NCBI RefSeq assembly: GCF_009769385.1
Contig: NZ_ML775965.1
Coordinates: 33,238-93,003, forward strand
Direction: 5' to 3'
DNA length: 59,766 nt
From: Saccharothrix deserti
GTDB taxonomy: Bacteria; Actinomycetota; Actinomycetes; Mycobacteriales; Pseudonocardiaceae
In this document: positions 36,436-46,630 of the stretch, in pieces
Position numbering within the stretch: the stretch's first letter is position 1
How the letters are laid out: the number at the start of each line of letters is the position of its first letter
Made by a program: the position numbers and the translations under genes
Notes under the pieces: model-generated
Databases searched by the model: none
What the model saw: the letters and a program-made list of their open reading frames with translations, nothing else
What the model was told of the DNA's origin: nothing

Positions 36436-38243
36436 GACTCTGTTGCCCAATTCGGTTATGCGGCGAGGTCGAGTCTGGCGAGGTGGCTGGTGCTCCGCTG
36501 TCCGGGTGAGGTGCCGTTCCACCATGCGTCCAGGCGGATCAGGTTGAGGGCGGTAGCGGCGAAGACGTGGGCGAGACGGGTCTTGGGCAGCCCGACGCAG
36601 CGGCAGCGGCGGACCCCGGTGGCGGCAACCGCCTGGTGGACGGTGCCCTCGACTCCGGCCCGGATCGCGTAGCGCTGTTTCCACTCGTCGGTCGCCTGCT
36701 CGGTCCGGGCCTGCTCGACCGCCTCGTGAACGTCCCGAGCTCGCAGCATCAACTGGCGCCCTGACCGGGTCGATCGTGTGCACTGTGGACGGACCGGACA
36801 TGGTCGGCAGGCGGTGACAGGAAAAGCGACCACGACCGAGTCTCGGCCGCGTTCGGAACACTCCGACCAGATCGTGCTCCGCACCCCTTGCGGACAGAGG
36901 ACCTGACGCCGGTCCCAGTCGATGGTGAACGCGGCGCGGCCGTAACCGTCACCGGTCCGGGTTTGAGTGGAGTTGTCGACCCGCAGCGGGCCGAGAAGGG
37001 TGATGCCGTGCTCGCGTCGGGCGCCGACCATCAGATCGGCGGAGGTGTAGCCCGCGTCCACCACGTGCTCACCGGGCACCAGGCCCCGGCGGTCGAGGTC
37101 GGCGTGGATGTCCTCGAGCACCTCCACGTCGGTGACGGTCGCGTCGGTGGTGACCACGTTCGTGATCAGATGCGGCAGTCCGGTCACCGCGATGTCGTCA
37201 CAGGTCTCGGTGAGGTGGATTTTATAGCCCTCCCAACCGGATCCACGCTTGGTTCCGTAGCGGGCGTCGGTGTCGTACGGAGAACACAGGCGCGCTCTGC
37301 TGGGCGGGAGGTCTTTCTCCTCCCGCCAGGACACCTCTTCACCGTCGTGGGTGATCGTGCGGTGGTACTGCGTGATCCACACGGTCCGCAGCACGGTCAC
37401 GGCCGGAATCTCCCGCAGCCACATCGGCGCGTCCGACGCGTGAACAGCCTCCGACAACCGAAATCCCTCGACACCGACCCGACCGGCCGCCGCGGTGCGC
37501 TCGGCCCGACCGTGCGGCAGCCGATAGGAATCCATCCGGGCCCCGTACCGGCGCACCCAGCCCGCGTCGATGAGACCGGCCAGCCAGTCCGGCGCGGCCG
37601 CGGCCAACGCTTCCAGCGCCGCGCGCAGGGTCTCGGCCAGGAAGTCCAACCGGTTGGCCGACCGCACCGCCGCCAACACATGGGTGGAGTCGCTGCGCTG
37701 CCGACCCCGAGACTTGACCAACCCGAGCTGCACACACCGGGCCAACAGCAGGTCCAGCACCTTCTCCTCGAGTCCGTGCTCGACCAGCCGCTGCCTGAAC
37801 CCGGTCAACACGGTGTGGTCGAACCCTGGATCGGTCAACTCCAGACCGAGCGCGTACTTCCAGTCGATCCGGGCACGCACCGCGTCCGCCGCCTGCCGAT
37901 CGGTCAGGTCCTCCGCGAACTGCAACACCGTGACCAGCGCCAACCACCCCGCAGGGATCCCCGGCCTGCCCCGCACCCCGAACGCCGACGCGAACTGTTC
38001 ATCGGCGAACAGTTCCGGTAACTCGTCCCGGACCCGCATCGCCAACGTCCCCTTCGGGAACGCCGCCCTGGCCACCACCGCGGTCTGCTCGGGAACCTCC
38101 GGCCACGCACGCGGCTGGACCGACATCACCTGATCCCTTCCGCGACCAGGCCGGACGCCTGCCGCAGTGGATCATCATCCACCCCGACGATCACGACGTG
38201 AAACCGCCCGTGACCAGCGCGTCCTCAATTGGGCAACAGAGTC
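36436..38243 (-). mobile_element. IS1182-type insertion sequence, complete
   Basis: A complete element of about 1.8 kb bounded by 17-bp perfect terminal inverted repeats, GACTCTGTTGCCCAATT at 36436-36452 and its complement at 38227-38243. It carries one intact transposase gene on the minus strand. It sits inside the recombinase remnant. I see no clear target-site duplication, so the ends may have been rearranged after insertion. Confidence 0.9.
36456..38129 (-). CDS. IS1182-family transposase, intact
   Basis: 557 residues from ATG 38129. The N-terminal domain (LPELFADEQFASAFGVRGRP, VTVLQFAEDLTDRQAADAVR, WKYALGLELTDPGFDHTVLT) is followed by the DDE domain with RSDSTHVLAAVR (first Asp), EHVVDAGYTSADL (second Asp) and, near the C-terminus, RAGVEGTVHQAVAATGVRR with the Glu. 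A cysteine cluster (FPVTACRPCPVRPQCTRS) precedes the last part. The full length and intact motifs suggest it could still move. The stop lies 20 bases inside the left terminal repeat. Confidence 0.95.
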   Translation of the reverse strand: MMSVQPRAWPEVPEQTAVVARAAFPKGTLAMRVRDELPELFADEQFASAFGVRGRPGIPAGWLALVTVLQFAEDLTDRQAADAVRARIDWKYALGLELTDPGFDHTVLTGFRQRLVEHGLEEKVLDLLLARCVQLGLVKSRGRQRSDSTHVLAAVRSANRLDFLAETLRAALEALAAAAPDWLAGLIDAGWVRRYGARMDSYRLPHGRAERTAAAGRVGVEGFRLSEAVHASDAPMWLREIPAVTVLRTVWITQYHRTITHDGEEVSWREEKDLPPSRARLCSPYDTDARYGTKRGSGWEGYKIHLTETCDDIAVTGLPHLITNVVTTDATVTDVEVLEDIHADLDRRGLVPGEHVVDAGYTSADLMVGARREHGITLLGPLRVDNSTQTRTGDGYGRAAFTIDWDRRQVLCPQGVRSTIWSECSERGRDSVVVAFPVTACRPCPVRPQCTRSTRSGRQLMLRARDVHEAVEQARTEQATDEWKQRYAIRAGVEGTVHQAVAATGVRRCRCVGLPKTRLAHVFAATALNLIRLDAWWNGTSPGQRSTSHLARLDLAA

Positions 38244-38407
38244 CCACAGGGGCGACGCGGGTTCCGTGGCCTCGTCGAACCTCGTGATGTTGGTGCGTGT
38301 CGGTCCGTGTGTGGAGAAGGGCTCCGCCACCGAACGCCGCAGCCGGTGGATCAGCTGGCCGGGAGTCACCAAAGCCGGGGCGGTTCAGTGTCGACCGGTG
38401 CGGTGGA

Positions 38408-38440
38408 GAGTGGCGGCTCTTCCGTGAAGGGCCGCCACTC
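38408..38440. terminator. 14-bp hairpin after the MFS gene
   Basis: Arms 38408-38421 and 38427-38440 with one G-T position, loop CCGTG. It begins seven bases beyond the stop of the leftward MFS gene and ends that operon. Confidence 0.75.
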
Positions 38441-38446
38441 CGGTGG

Positions 38447-39805
38447 TCAGGCGGAGGCGTCGAGTGGTCGCGGTGGCGTGGTCGGGCTCGGCAGGGCGGC
38501 GGATTCGTGCAGCGCGAGGCCGCGTGTCTCCGGCGCCCAGAACGCGGACACGATCGCACCGACCAGGCTGATCGCGGTGGCGGCGAACATCGTGCCGCTG
38601 ATTCCCCACCCGGCCAGCGACACCGGGACCAGGTAGGTGCCGACGGCCGCGCCGATGCGGCTGAGCGACGAGGCGATGCCGACGGCGGTACCGCGTACCT
38701 CGGTGGGGAACAGTTCGTTGGGGTAGATCCATTGGAGGATCTGGGTGCCGCCGATGATGACGGCGTAGGCAGCGAAGAGCAGCATGATGACGGAGGCCGG
38801 CGCGTCCGGGAAGAACGCGAGCAGCAGCAGGGCCATGCCGGACCAGATGAAGCTGTGGATGACCAGCGGACGGCGGCCCATGCGGTTGACGAGCAGGAGG
38901 GCGGCGGCGCAGCCGAGCAGGAACATCACGGTGATCAGCGCCGAGCCGATGTTGGCCAGACCCCCGGAGAGGTTGAGGGCGCCCAGGATGGTGGGGCCGA
39001 AGGCGTAGATGGCGAACAGCGGGACGATGGAGCAGGTCCAGAAGACGGTGATGTACAGCATCCGTCCGCCGTAGCCGGATCGCAGGATGGCTTTGAGGTC
39101 GACGTTCTCGCGTTCCTCGTCCGGCAGGTCGGAGACCGTGACGCCGGGACCGAAGACCTGCCGCAGGACGGCCTGGGCCTCGTCGGTTCGGCCCTTCTTG
39201 GCCAGCCAGCGGGGAGATTCGGGTGTGCCCAGCCGCAGCAGCACGATGATGATCCCGGGAATCGCCGCGCTGGCGAGCATCCACCGCCAGCCGTCGGGTC
39301 CCGTGTTGAGCAGCAGTTGACCGACGACATAGGCCGCGGCGGCGCCGACGAACCACATGACGACCAGTGCGCCGAGCAGGGGTCCGCGGTGTCGGCGTGG
39401 GGTGAATTCGGCCAGTAGTGACGTGGCGATGGGGTAGTCCGCGCCGACGGCCATCCCGATCAGGAGTCGGAGGACGAACAGCCAGATGGCGTCGTCGGCC
39501 CAGAACTGGGCGATGGAGCAGACGATGATGGCGATCAGGTCGACGGTGTAGAGGACTTGTCGGCCGAACTTGTCGGTCAGGTAGCCGCCCGCGAAGCCGC
39601 CGAGGAAGATGCCGATGAGCGCCGAGGCGCCGATCAGGCCCTGCATGGAGCTGTTGAGGTTCAGCTGTGGGGCGATCTGCACCATCGCGACGCCGATGAT
39701 GCTGAGCACGTAGCCGTCCAGGAACGGCCCGCCCGAGGAGTACAGCGCGAGTTTTTTGTGGAACTTGGACAGTGGTGCGTCGTCCAGGACGTGGGCGGCG
39801 GTCAT
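38447..39805 (-). CDS. MFS transporter in the proline cluster
   Basis: 452 residues from ATG 39805, with twelve predicted membrane helices. It has sugar/organic-solute-porter signatures: GGYLTDKFGRQVLY after helix 2, LRLLIGMAVGADYPIATSLLAEF with PRRHRGPL after helix 4, PESPRWL before the central loop, NRMGRRPLVI, and YPNELFPTEVRG. The stop-to-start gap with the upstream P5C dehydrogenase gene is 16 bases, so they form one leftward operon. The substrate is probably proline, a methylated proline such as proline betaine, or a related compound, judged by the neighbours alone, as MFS sequences predict substrates poorly. Confidence 0.9.
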   Translation of the reverse strand: MTAAHVLDDAPLSKFHKKLALYSSGGPFLDGYVLSIIGVAMVQIAPQLNLNSSMQGLIGASALIGIFLGGFAGGYLTDKFGRQVLYTVDLIAIIVCSIAQFWADDAIWLFVLRLLIGMAVGADYPIATSLLAEFTPRRHRGPLLGALVVMWFVGAAAAYVVGQLLLNTGPDGWRWMLASAAIPGIIIVLLRLGTPESPRWLAKKGRTDEAQAVLRQVFGPGVTVSDLPDEERENVDLKAILRSGYGGRMLYITVFWTCSIVPLFAIYAFGPTILGALNLSGGLANIGSALITVMFLLGCAAALLLVNRMGRRPLVIHSFIWSGMALLLLAFFPDAPASVIMLLFAAYAVIIGGTQILQWIYPNELFPTEVRGTAVGIASSLSRIGAAVGTYLVPVSLAGWGISGTMFAATAISLVGAIVSAFWAPETRGLALHESAALPSPTTPPRPLDASA

Positions 39806-39821
39806 GGTGGTTCTCCTCGGT

Positions 39822-41477
<1,656 letters not shown>

Positions 41478-41535
41478 CCGTGTCCCTTGATCGTCGAAGG
41501 GGTCTGCCGCACCCCGGTGGAGATCGGAAAAGTTG

Positions 41536-41551
41536 GACTAAAATTTCAGTG
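41536..41551. promoter_or_regulatory. GntR operator 1 of the proline regulon
   Basis: GACTAAAATTTCAGTG lies between the divergent pruA-type and gntR-type genes, 28 bases before the regulator start. It is the reverse-complement form of the site at 42351-42366 (15 of 16 positions agree). Confidence 0.8.
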
Positions 41552-41579
41552 AGATGGCACAGTACGTATACTGGCGTCC

Positions 41580-42275
41580 ATGCGTCAACAGATCGAGCCC
41601 GTCGAAGTCGCCGACAACCATGGCAGCAACGGGCTCAAGGGCGGTGTGCGACTTGCGGACCAGGCATATCTGCGGATCCGGGACGCCATCATCACGGTCC
41701 GACTCGAGCCGGGCGAACCCCTGGACGAGAAGGCCCTCAGCGCCGAACTCGGCCTCGGTCTCACCCCGGTGCGGGACGCGCTCAAGCGCCTCACCCTCGA
41801 GCGGCTCGCCGTCATCTACCCGCGCCGCGGCACCTTCGTCACCGAGATCAACATCAGTGACGAGCGCCGGCTCACCGAGGTCCGACTCGAACTGGAGGGG
41901 CTGGCTGCCGCGCTCGCGGCGCAGCGGGCGACCGACGACGAGTGCGCTGAGCTCAACGGCCTGGCGGCCAGGCTGGAGCACACCGAGGACGCCGCGCACC
42001 TGTCCTTGGACTACATCGCCGTCGACGCCGAGATCCACCGGATGATCTACGCCGCGGCCCACAACCCCTACCTCGAGGCGAGCCTCAACGAGTACGCCAA
42101 CCTCGCGCTTCGGATCTGGTACTACGGCCTCAAGCGAACGCCTTCACGGACGCCGCAGGCCTGTTCCCAGCACGACGTCGTCAAGGCCATCTGCGCGCGT
42201 GACCCCGCGGCGGCCAGGGAAGCCGCACGGGACCACCTCCGCGGCTACTCGGTAGAGGTGCGGACTCTCCTCTGA
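41580..42275 (+). CDS. GntR/FadR-family regulator (FCD domain)
   Basis: 231 residues from ATG 41580. The N-terminal winged HTH (ADQAYLRIRDAIITVRLEPGEPLDEKALSAELGLGLTPVRDALKRLTLERLAVIYPRRGTFVTEI) precedes an all-helical FCD domain with the metal-binding pattern: Asp/His in VDAEIHRMIYAAAHNPYL and a later His in ACSQHDVVKAI and AARDHLRGYS. It probably senses proline, P5C or a methylated derivative and controls both flanking operons. An identical AT-rich palindrome upstream of its own gene and upstream of the proline dehydrogenase gene supports a local regulon. Confidence 0.92.
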   Translation: MRQQIEPVEVADNHGSNGLKGGVRLADQAYLRIRDAIITVRLEPGEPLDEKALSAELGLGLTPVRDALKRLTLERLAVIYPRRGTFVTEINISDERRLTEVRLELEGLAAALAAQRATDDECAELNGLAARLEHTEDAAHLSLDYIAVDAEIHRMIYAAAHNPYLEASLNEYANLALRIWYYGLKRTPSRTPQACSQHDVVKAICARDPAAAREAARDHLRGYSVEVRTLL

Positions 42276-42281
42276 CGCTGA

Positions 42282-42305
42282 CGCCCGCTTCGCTCGAGGC
42301 GGGCG
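42282..42305. terminator. 7-bp hairpin after the gntR-type gene
   Basis: CGCCCGC and GCGGGCG around a ten-base loop, six bases after the stop. Short and without a T-tract. Confidence 0.45.
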
Positions 42306-42350
42306 ATCGTCACCGTCAGGTGAACGCCAGCAGGCGACAATCAGACGTTG

Positions 42351-42366
42351 CACTGAAATTTTAGTG
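42351..42366. promoter_or_regulatory. GntR operator 2 of the proline regulon
   Basis: CACTGAAATTTTAGTG, a near-perfect palindrome, about 97 bases before the proline dehydrogenase start. Same sequence as operator 1 in reverse complement. Confidence 0.85.
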
Positions 42367-42462
42367 CGATTATAGTCGGCGCACCGTGGCTGCGCATCCA
42401 CCTGGCCGCGTTTGCACCCATGAGGCGTGTTCGACCTGCCTCCTGCCGAACAGGGGCCCACC

Positions 42463-43374
42463 ATGATGAGTCGACTGCTGCTGCACGCGGCACAGAACAA
42501 GAAGCTCGAACGTCTGGTCAGCGGGCAGCCGATGACCAGGGGACTGGTGGACCGCTTCGTTGCCGGGGTGACCCTCGACGACGCGATCACCGTGGCCCAG
42601 CGCATGGGGCGCGAGGGCCTGGACGTGAGCCTCGATCTCCTCGGAGAGCAGGTGGAGGACCTCGCCGACGCCACTGCCGCGACCGACCAGTACATCGACA
42701 CCGTCCAGGCCATCGCCCGGCACTCGCCGGGCGCCACCGTGTCGGTGAAGCTGTCCCAACTGGGCATCCTCGCCGACCGCCAGGTGTGCGCGAAGAACCT
42801 GAACCAACTGCTGGAAGCGGCTGCCGCGGTCGACGTCGACGTCGAACTGGACATGGAGCACAGCTCGGCCGGCCGGCCCACCCTGGAAGCCTTCCACGAT
42901 GTCCTGCCGCGCTACCCCGACACACGCATGGCCATCCAGGCCGCTCTGCGGACCACCCCCGAGGACCTGGCCGCGTTCGTCGACATCAAGCCGCGACTGC
43001 GGTTGGTGAAAGGCGCCTACGACGAGCCGCTGAGCAGAGCGTTGCGGGATCGCAAGGAGGTCACCGCCCAGTACCGTTACCTGGCCGGCCGGATCCTGGC
43101 GCACTGTCCGGTCCCCGCCTTCGGCACGCACGACGACGAGTGCATCGAGCACGTGCGGCGGGCCGCCGAGGCCTGCGGGGTGGGCAAGGAGGACTTCGAG
43201 TTCCAGATGCTGTACGGAGTCCGGCGCGACCTCCAACGGCAACTGGTGCGAGACGGCTACCGCGTGCGGGTCTACGTGCCGTTCGGCAGCCAGTGGTACC
43301 CGTACCTGATGCGCCGGATGGCCGAGCGACCGGCCAACCTGTTGTTCTTCCTGCGTTCAGTGGTGGGTGGCTGA
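42463..43374 (+). CDS. Proline dehydrogenase
   Basis: 303 residues from ATG 42463; ATG 42466 and GTG 42427 are alternatives. A monofunctional ProDH barrel: FVAGVTLDDAITVAQRMGREGLDVSLDLLGE, VSVKLSQLG, VELDMEHSS, MAIQAALRTTPEDL, RLRLVKGAYDEP, PAFGTHDDE, EDFEFQMLYGVRRDLQRQLV and the C-terminal VRVYVPFGSQWYPYLMRRMAERPAN with the FAD/proline-binding Tyr and Arg pair. It oxidises proline to P5C and passes electrons to the respiratory chain. The next gene overlaps its end by eight bases. Expression should be controlled by the GntR protein through the palindrome upstream. Confidence 0.95.
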   Translation: MMSRLLLHAAQNKKLERLVSGQPMTRGLVDRFVAGVTLDDAITVAQRMGREGLDVSLDLLGEQVEDLADATAATDQYIDTVQAIARHSPGATVSVKLSQLGILADRQVCAKNLNQLLEAAAAVDVDVELDMEHSSAGRPTLEAFHDVLPRYPDTRMAIQAALRTTPEDLAAFVDIKPRLRLVKGAYDEPLSRALRDRKEVTAQYRYLAGRILAHCPVPAFGTHDDECIEHVRRAAEACGVGKEDFEFQMLYGVRRDLQRQLVRDGYRVRVYVPFGSQWYPYLMRRMAERPANLLFFLRSVVGG

Positions 43375-44503
43375 GGTGGCGACCGACATCGACATCGTCG
43401 TGGTGGGGGCCGGTCTCACCGGGGCCGCGACCGCGTGGGCCGCAGGCCGGGCGGGCCGTTCGGTCGTGCTGCTCGACACCCACGGCTTCGGACACGACAG
43501 GGGAAGCTCACACGGCACATCCCGGATCTTCCGCCGCGTCTACCCCGACCCCCTGTACGTGACGATGACCGGCCGGGCGCGCGACGGCTGGCGCCGGCTC
43601 GAGTCGGATAGCGGCGCGACCCTGCTGCGGGTGACCGGCGGGATCGACCACGGCCGCCACCGCGACCCCGAAGCCCTCGCCGCCACGCTGGCCGACCTCG
43701 GCCTGTCCCATGAACTGCTGTCGCCGGACGAGGCCGCCGCCCGGTGGCCCGGCATGGTCTTCCGCGGTCCCGTCCTCTTCCAGCCCGAGGCGGGTGTGAT
43801 CAACGCGGACGACAGTGTCAAAGCCTTCCTCGACGTGGCCCGCCGCAACGGAGCGAGGCTGGTCCCGCACACCCCTGTCCAGCACATCGACATCCGCGGC
43901 GACCACGTCGTGGTCCACGCAGGGGAATCCATCCGGGCACGCCGTGCCGTCCTCGCCGTCGGCCCCTGGCTGCCCGAGTTCCTGGCCACCTCGCGGCTCG
44001 ACATCCCACTCCCTCCGGTGCGGGTCACCCAACAACAGGTGTTCCACTTCCCTCGGCGCGACCCGCACGCGGCCTGGCCGGTCGTGGTGCACAAGGACAC
44101 CCACCAGATCTTCGGACTGCCATCAGGGGCCGACGGCGGCCCCCGTCCGGCCATGAAGGTCGCCCAGCATGACGACGGCACCCCGACCACGGCGAGCACC
44201 CGGACAGGAACCATCGACCCCATCGGCCGCCGACGAATCCTGGACTACGTCCGGGAGTGGCTTCCCGGCCTCGATCCGCACCCGGTCGCCGACGGCACCT
44301 GCCTTTACACGACGACCAGCGACGAAGATTTCATCCTCGACCGATGGGGGCCCATCGTCGTGGCGTCACCGTGCTCCGGTCACGGCGCGAAGTTCGCCCC
44401 CCTGCTCGGCGAAATGATCGCGGACCTCGCGCTCGGCCGCGGCGACACGACCCCCCGCTTTGCCTTGACACGCACCCCGAGCAGGACGGGCGACCCGGTC
44501 TGA
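43367..44503 (+). CDS. Sarcosine-oxidase-like (MSOX/N-methyl amino acid) flavoenzyme
   Basis: 378 residues from GTG 43367; GTG 43376, after the ProDH stop, is equally possible. A DAO-fold flavoprotein with the N-terminal GxGxxG in VVVGAGLTGAATAW and SSHGTSRIFRRVYPDPLYV. In TCLYTTTSDEDFILDR the Cys aligns with the cysteine that binds FAD covalently in monomeric sarcosine oxidase, and SPCSGHGAKFAPLLGEM matches the C-terminal flavin site. Such enzymes oxidatively demethylate N-methyl amino acids or oxidise cyclic amines such as pipecolate and proline. Coupled to proline dehydrogenase, an N-methylproline oxidase role is attractive, as it would release proline for the two flanking enzymes. That is inference. 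Confidence 0.9.
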   Translation: MAEVATDIDIVVVGAGLTGAATAWAAGRAGRSVVLLDTHGFGHDRGSSHGTSRIFRRVYPDPLYVTMTGRARDGWRRLESDSGATLLRVTGGIDHGRHRDPEALAATLADLGLSHELLSPDEAAARWPGMVFRGPVLFQPEAGVINADDSVKAFLDVARRNGARLVPHTPVQHIDIRGDHVVVHAGESIRARRAVLAVGPWLPEFLATSRLDIPLPPVRVTQQQVFHFPRRDPHAAWPVVVHKDTHQIFGLPSGADGGPRPAMKVAQHDDGTPTTASTRTGTIDPIGRRRILDYVREWLPGLDPHPVADGTCLYTTTSDEDFILDRWGPIVVASPCSGHGAKFAPLLGEMIADLALGRGDTTPRFALTRTPSRTGDPV

Positions 44504-44539
44504 CGACGTTCAAGGCATGTTTGCCCGAAAGACTGCTCT

Positions 44540-44700
44540 CCGTATTGAGTCGTCGGGCGATGTCATGGCGGCGATACTCGGAAAAGGTGTTGGCCGCTGC
44601 GGACAGGGCGGCAGCTTGGTCCACCGGGTCGTCGAGTTGTCCGGCGATCTCAATGGCGTGATCGATGTCCCCTGCTGCACAGTAGGCGTACACCAGATCA
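44540..44700 (-). pseudogene. Helical repeat (TPR-like) protein scrap
   Basis: A minus-strand frame reads YAYCAAGDIDHAIEIAGQL, then DDPVDQAAALSAAANTFSEY and RRHDIARRL, a helical repeat pattern, with no start and no domain context. It abuts a NACHT-like fragment on the opposite strand. Two fragments have been joined after deletion. Confidence 0.5.
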
Positions 44701-44704
44701 GCGA

Positions 44705-44947
44705 TCGACCTTTGCCGAATACCTGGTGGCGATGCGCGTGGTGGAGGAGCTGCGTGATGTCGCCGAAGCCGCCTTCGCCCGACGTGCCCGCCACACCCCG
44801 GACGACGACCTGCTGTTCGCGCTGTTGTCCCACCAACCCTTGGCTGTACAGCACCCGGTGCTCGGATTCGCCGACGACCTGCTCGCCGCGCTCGACGACG
44901 GCGAACGCTGTGCTTGCCGAAATGCCGTCCGTGCAGGTCAGCCCTGA
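44705..44947 (+). pseudogene. NACHT-type STAND NTPase fragment
   Basis: The plus strand reads RSTFAEYLVAMRVVEELRDV, then AEAAFARRARHTPDDDLLFA and LLSHQPLAVQHPVLGFADDLL. The first part is the H-R-T-F-x-E-Y-L-A motif that ends NACHT domains and leads into the repeat sensor. No P-loop or start is present. In bacteria such proteins are often antiphage or signalling NTPases, so this may be a decayed defence gene. Confidence 0.55.
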
Positions 44948-45335
44948 AGGAGTGGGGCCGGTCAAGGGGGGCGCTGACCTTGTTTTGGTCTTCTCCGCCG
45001 GGGTGTGGGCGCGCCGGGATGAGGCGTCGGGGTCAAGGCTCGGGCGGAGCCCGACCGTGTAGCGGCCGGAGGGCCTTGATGCCGATGCCGGGCGGCGCAT
45101 GCTTGTGGAACGGCGGGGAAGAGGCTGGGTGTGCTCCTGTTGTCCATGGTGTCGGGGGCGTGGCGCTCATCAGGGCCGGGTGCCCGGCCCGGGGCAGGCG
45201 GTAGCGGCTGCCGGTCATCCCTTCGCCGTCGGCGGGGACGGCATGATGGGGTGCGCTGTGCGGGGTCGGCGGGGTCAATCAGAGCGGCGACCACGCCGGG
45301 TGGGGGTCATGACCTGCACGACCCGCGCCGACCTG
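44948..45335. other. Intergenic, no gene recognised
   Basis: Very GC-rich, with open frames on both strands that are Pro/Arg-rich and lack coding bias. Nothing else is seen. Confidence 0.45.
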
Positions 45336-45662
45336 CTACCGGTGCGGCGGTTCATGCCGCACGCGTCTTCGGGTGCCGTTGGCCGCGGCCTGCCGCAGGG
45401 CGTCGAGGACTTCGTCCGGGATCGGGGCGGCGGGGTCGGCGCAGCCGGGCAGGATGATCGTGTCCGCGTCGCCGAGGGCGTCCAGGCCCCACGGCGGCTG
45501 GAGCGTGAACGCCCCGGCGTCGACGGTCGGGGTGGCCCCGCAGACCCCGACCCGGTAGGCGGGGCGGCCGTCGGGCAGCCGGGTGCGGGTGAACACTTCG
45601 ATCGGGGTGGACAGGTCGAACGGGATGACCTTGTCCAAGGCGAGCACGGCCACGGTGTGCAT
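45336..45662 (-). pseudogene. GlxA-family (DJ-1/AraC) regulator, N-terminal part only
   Basis: 108 residues from ATG 45662. The sequence MHTVAVLALDKVIPFDLSTPIEVF, RVGVCGATPTVDAGAFTLQ and ADTIILPGCADP is the DJ-1/PfpI-like first domain of GlxA/FtrA regulators. It stops at ALRQAAANGTRRR, before the expected CSGAFVLA strand, and the whole AraC HTH is missing. It cannot bind DNA. It is divergent from another DJ-1-like gene, the usual GlxA arrangement, and both are truncated. Confidence 0.7.
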
Positions 45663-45840
45663 GGCAAGAAGGTATGCCCTCCGCTCGCCGTTCGCCAAGG
45701 CCGCTGAGCAGGCCATATCTCGATAAACGCTGGTAAAGCCGTTGGCGAGAATCCGTTGGAGTATGGCAATCCAGCCGATTCCGGCGATCGTGGTCCGTGA
45801 CTAGCGTCGGCGTCACCGCATCGAGGGAGGACTGATCCGA

Positions 45841-46232
45841 TTGCTCGCGCAGATCGTGTTGTTCGACGGGTTCGACCCGCTGGACGTCATCGCGCCGTAC
45901 GAGGTGCTGGCCGCCGGTGGCGGCATCGCGGACGGGGTGCTGGAGGTGGAGCTCGTCTCGGCCGAGGGGCCGCGTGAGGTGTCCAGCGGGATCGGCTCGC
46001 TGTCGTTGGGGGCGACGGCCCGGCTGGAGCCGCGGCGCGCGGACCTGGTCGTCGTGCCCGGTGCGGCCGGGAGTCTCCCCGAAGGAGCGGACGACGTCCG
46101 CGAGGACAGCGTCCCGGCCATCCTCGCCCGCACCCTCGGCACGCCGTTGCCCGCCCTGCTGAAGGAAGCCCTCGACCGCCCCGGCCTGACCGTGGCCACG
46201 GTGTGCGGGGGTTCGATGGTGCTCGCGATGGC
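45841..46232 (+). pseudogene. DJ-1/PfpI-family protein, C-terminally deleted
   Basis: From a TTG (or nearby) start the frame reads LAQIVLFDGFDPLDVIAPYEVL, ADLVVVPGAAGS and TVATVCGGSMVLAMA, the nucleophile-elbow Cys region of DJ-1/PfpI proteins. Immediately after, near 46232, the sequence changes into a DUF2269-type membrane protein in a different frame. About half of the DJ-1 protein is lost. The frame itself stays open to 46407. Confidence 0.7.
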
Positions 46233-46628
46233 ATGTTCCCCGCCGCGGCACGGCGTGCGCTGGCGGAGTCCGGCACCGACCGGGATCTCGCCGTTCTCCG
46301 CTCTCTGCACCGGATCTCCCGGGTCTACGCCGCGGTCGGGGTCGTGGTCCCGGTCTTCGGGCTCGCCACCGCGAGCAGTCTCGGCGTGCTGGGCGACGCG
46401 TGGCTGATCACGTCGATCGCGTTGACCGCGGCTGCCGCGGGCGTGCTCGTGCTGCTGGTTCTCCCGCGCCAGCAACGCATCCTCGCCTCGGTGCCGGCCC
46501 CCTCGGACTCCGGGCCCGACGAGCGCGGGCCCGCGCGGCTGGCCATGTACACGGGGATGTTCAACGTGCTGTGGGCCGTGGTCACCGTGCTGATGATCGT
46601 CCGCCCCGGCTCCACGACGGGGGTGTGA
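46233..46628 (+). pseudogene. DUF2269-type membrane protein, N-terminally deleted
   Basis: A frame beginning MFPAAARRALAESG continues with VLRSLHRISRVYAAVGVVVP, VFGLATASSLGVLGDAWLIT and TAAAAGVLVLLVLPRQQRIL and a last helix MFNVLWAVVTVLMIV, the pattern of DUF2269 proteins. The first helix of the family is missing, replaced by the DJ-1 fragment. It is followed within three bases by a DUF3817-type gene, so both membrane genes probably formed an operon before the deletion. Confidence 0.65.
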
Positions 46629-46630
46629 GG

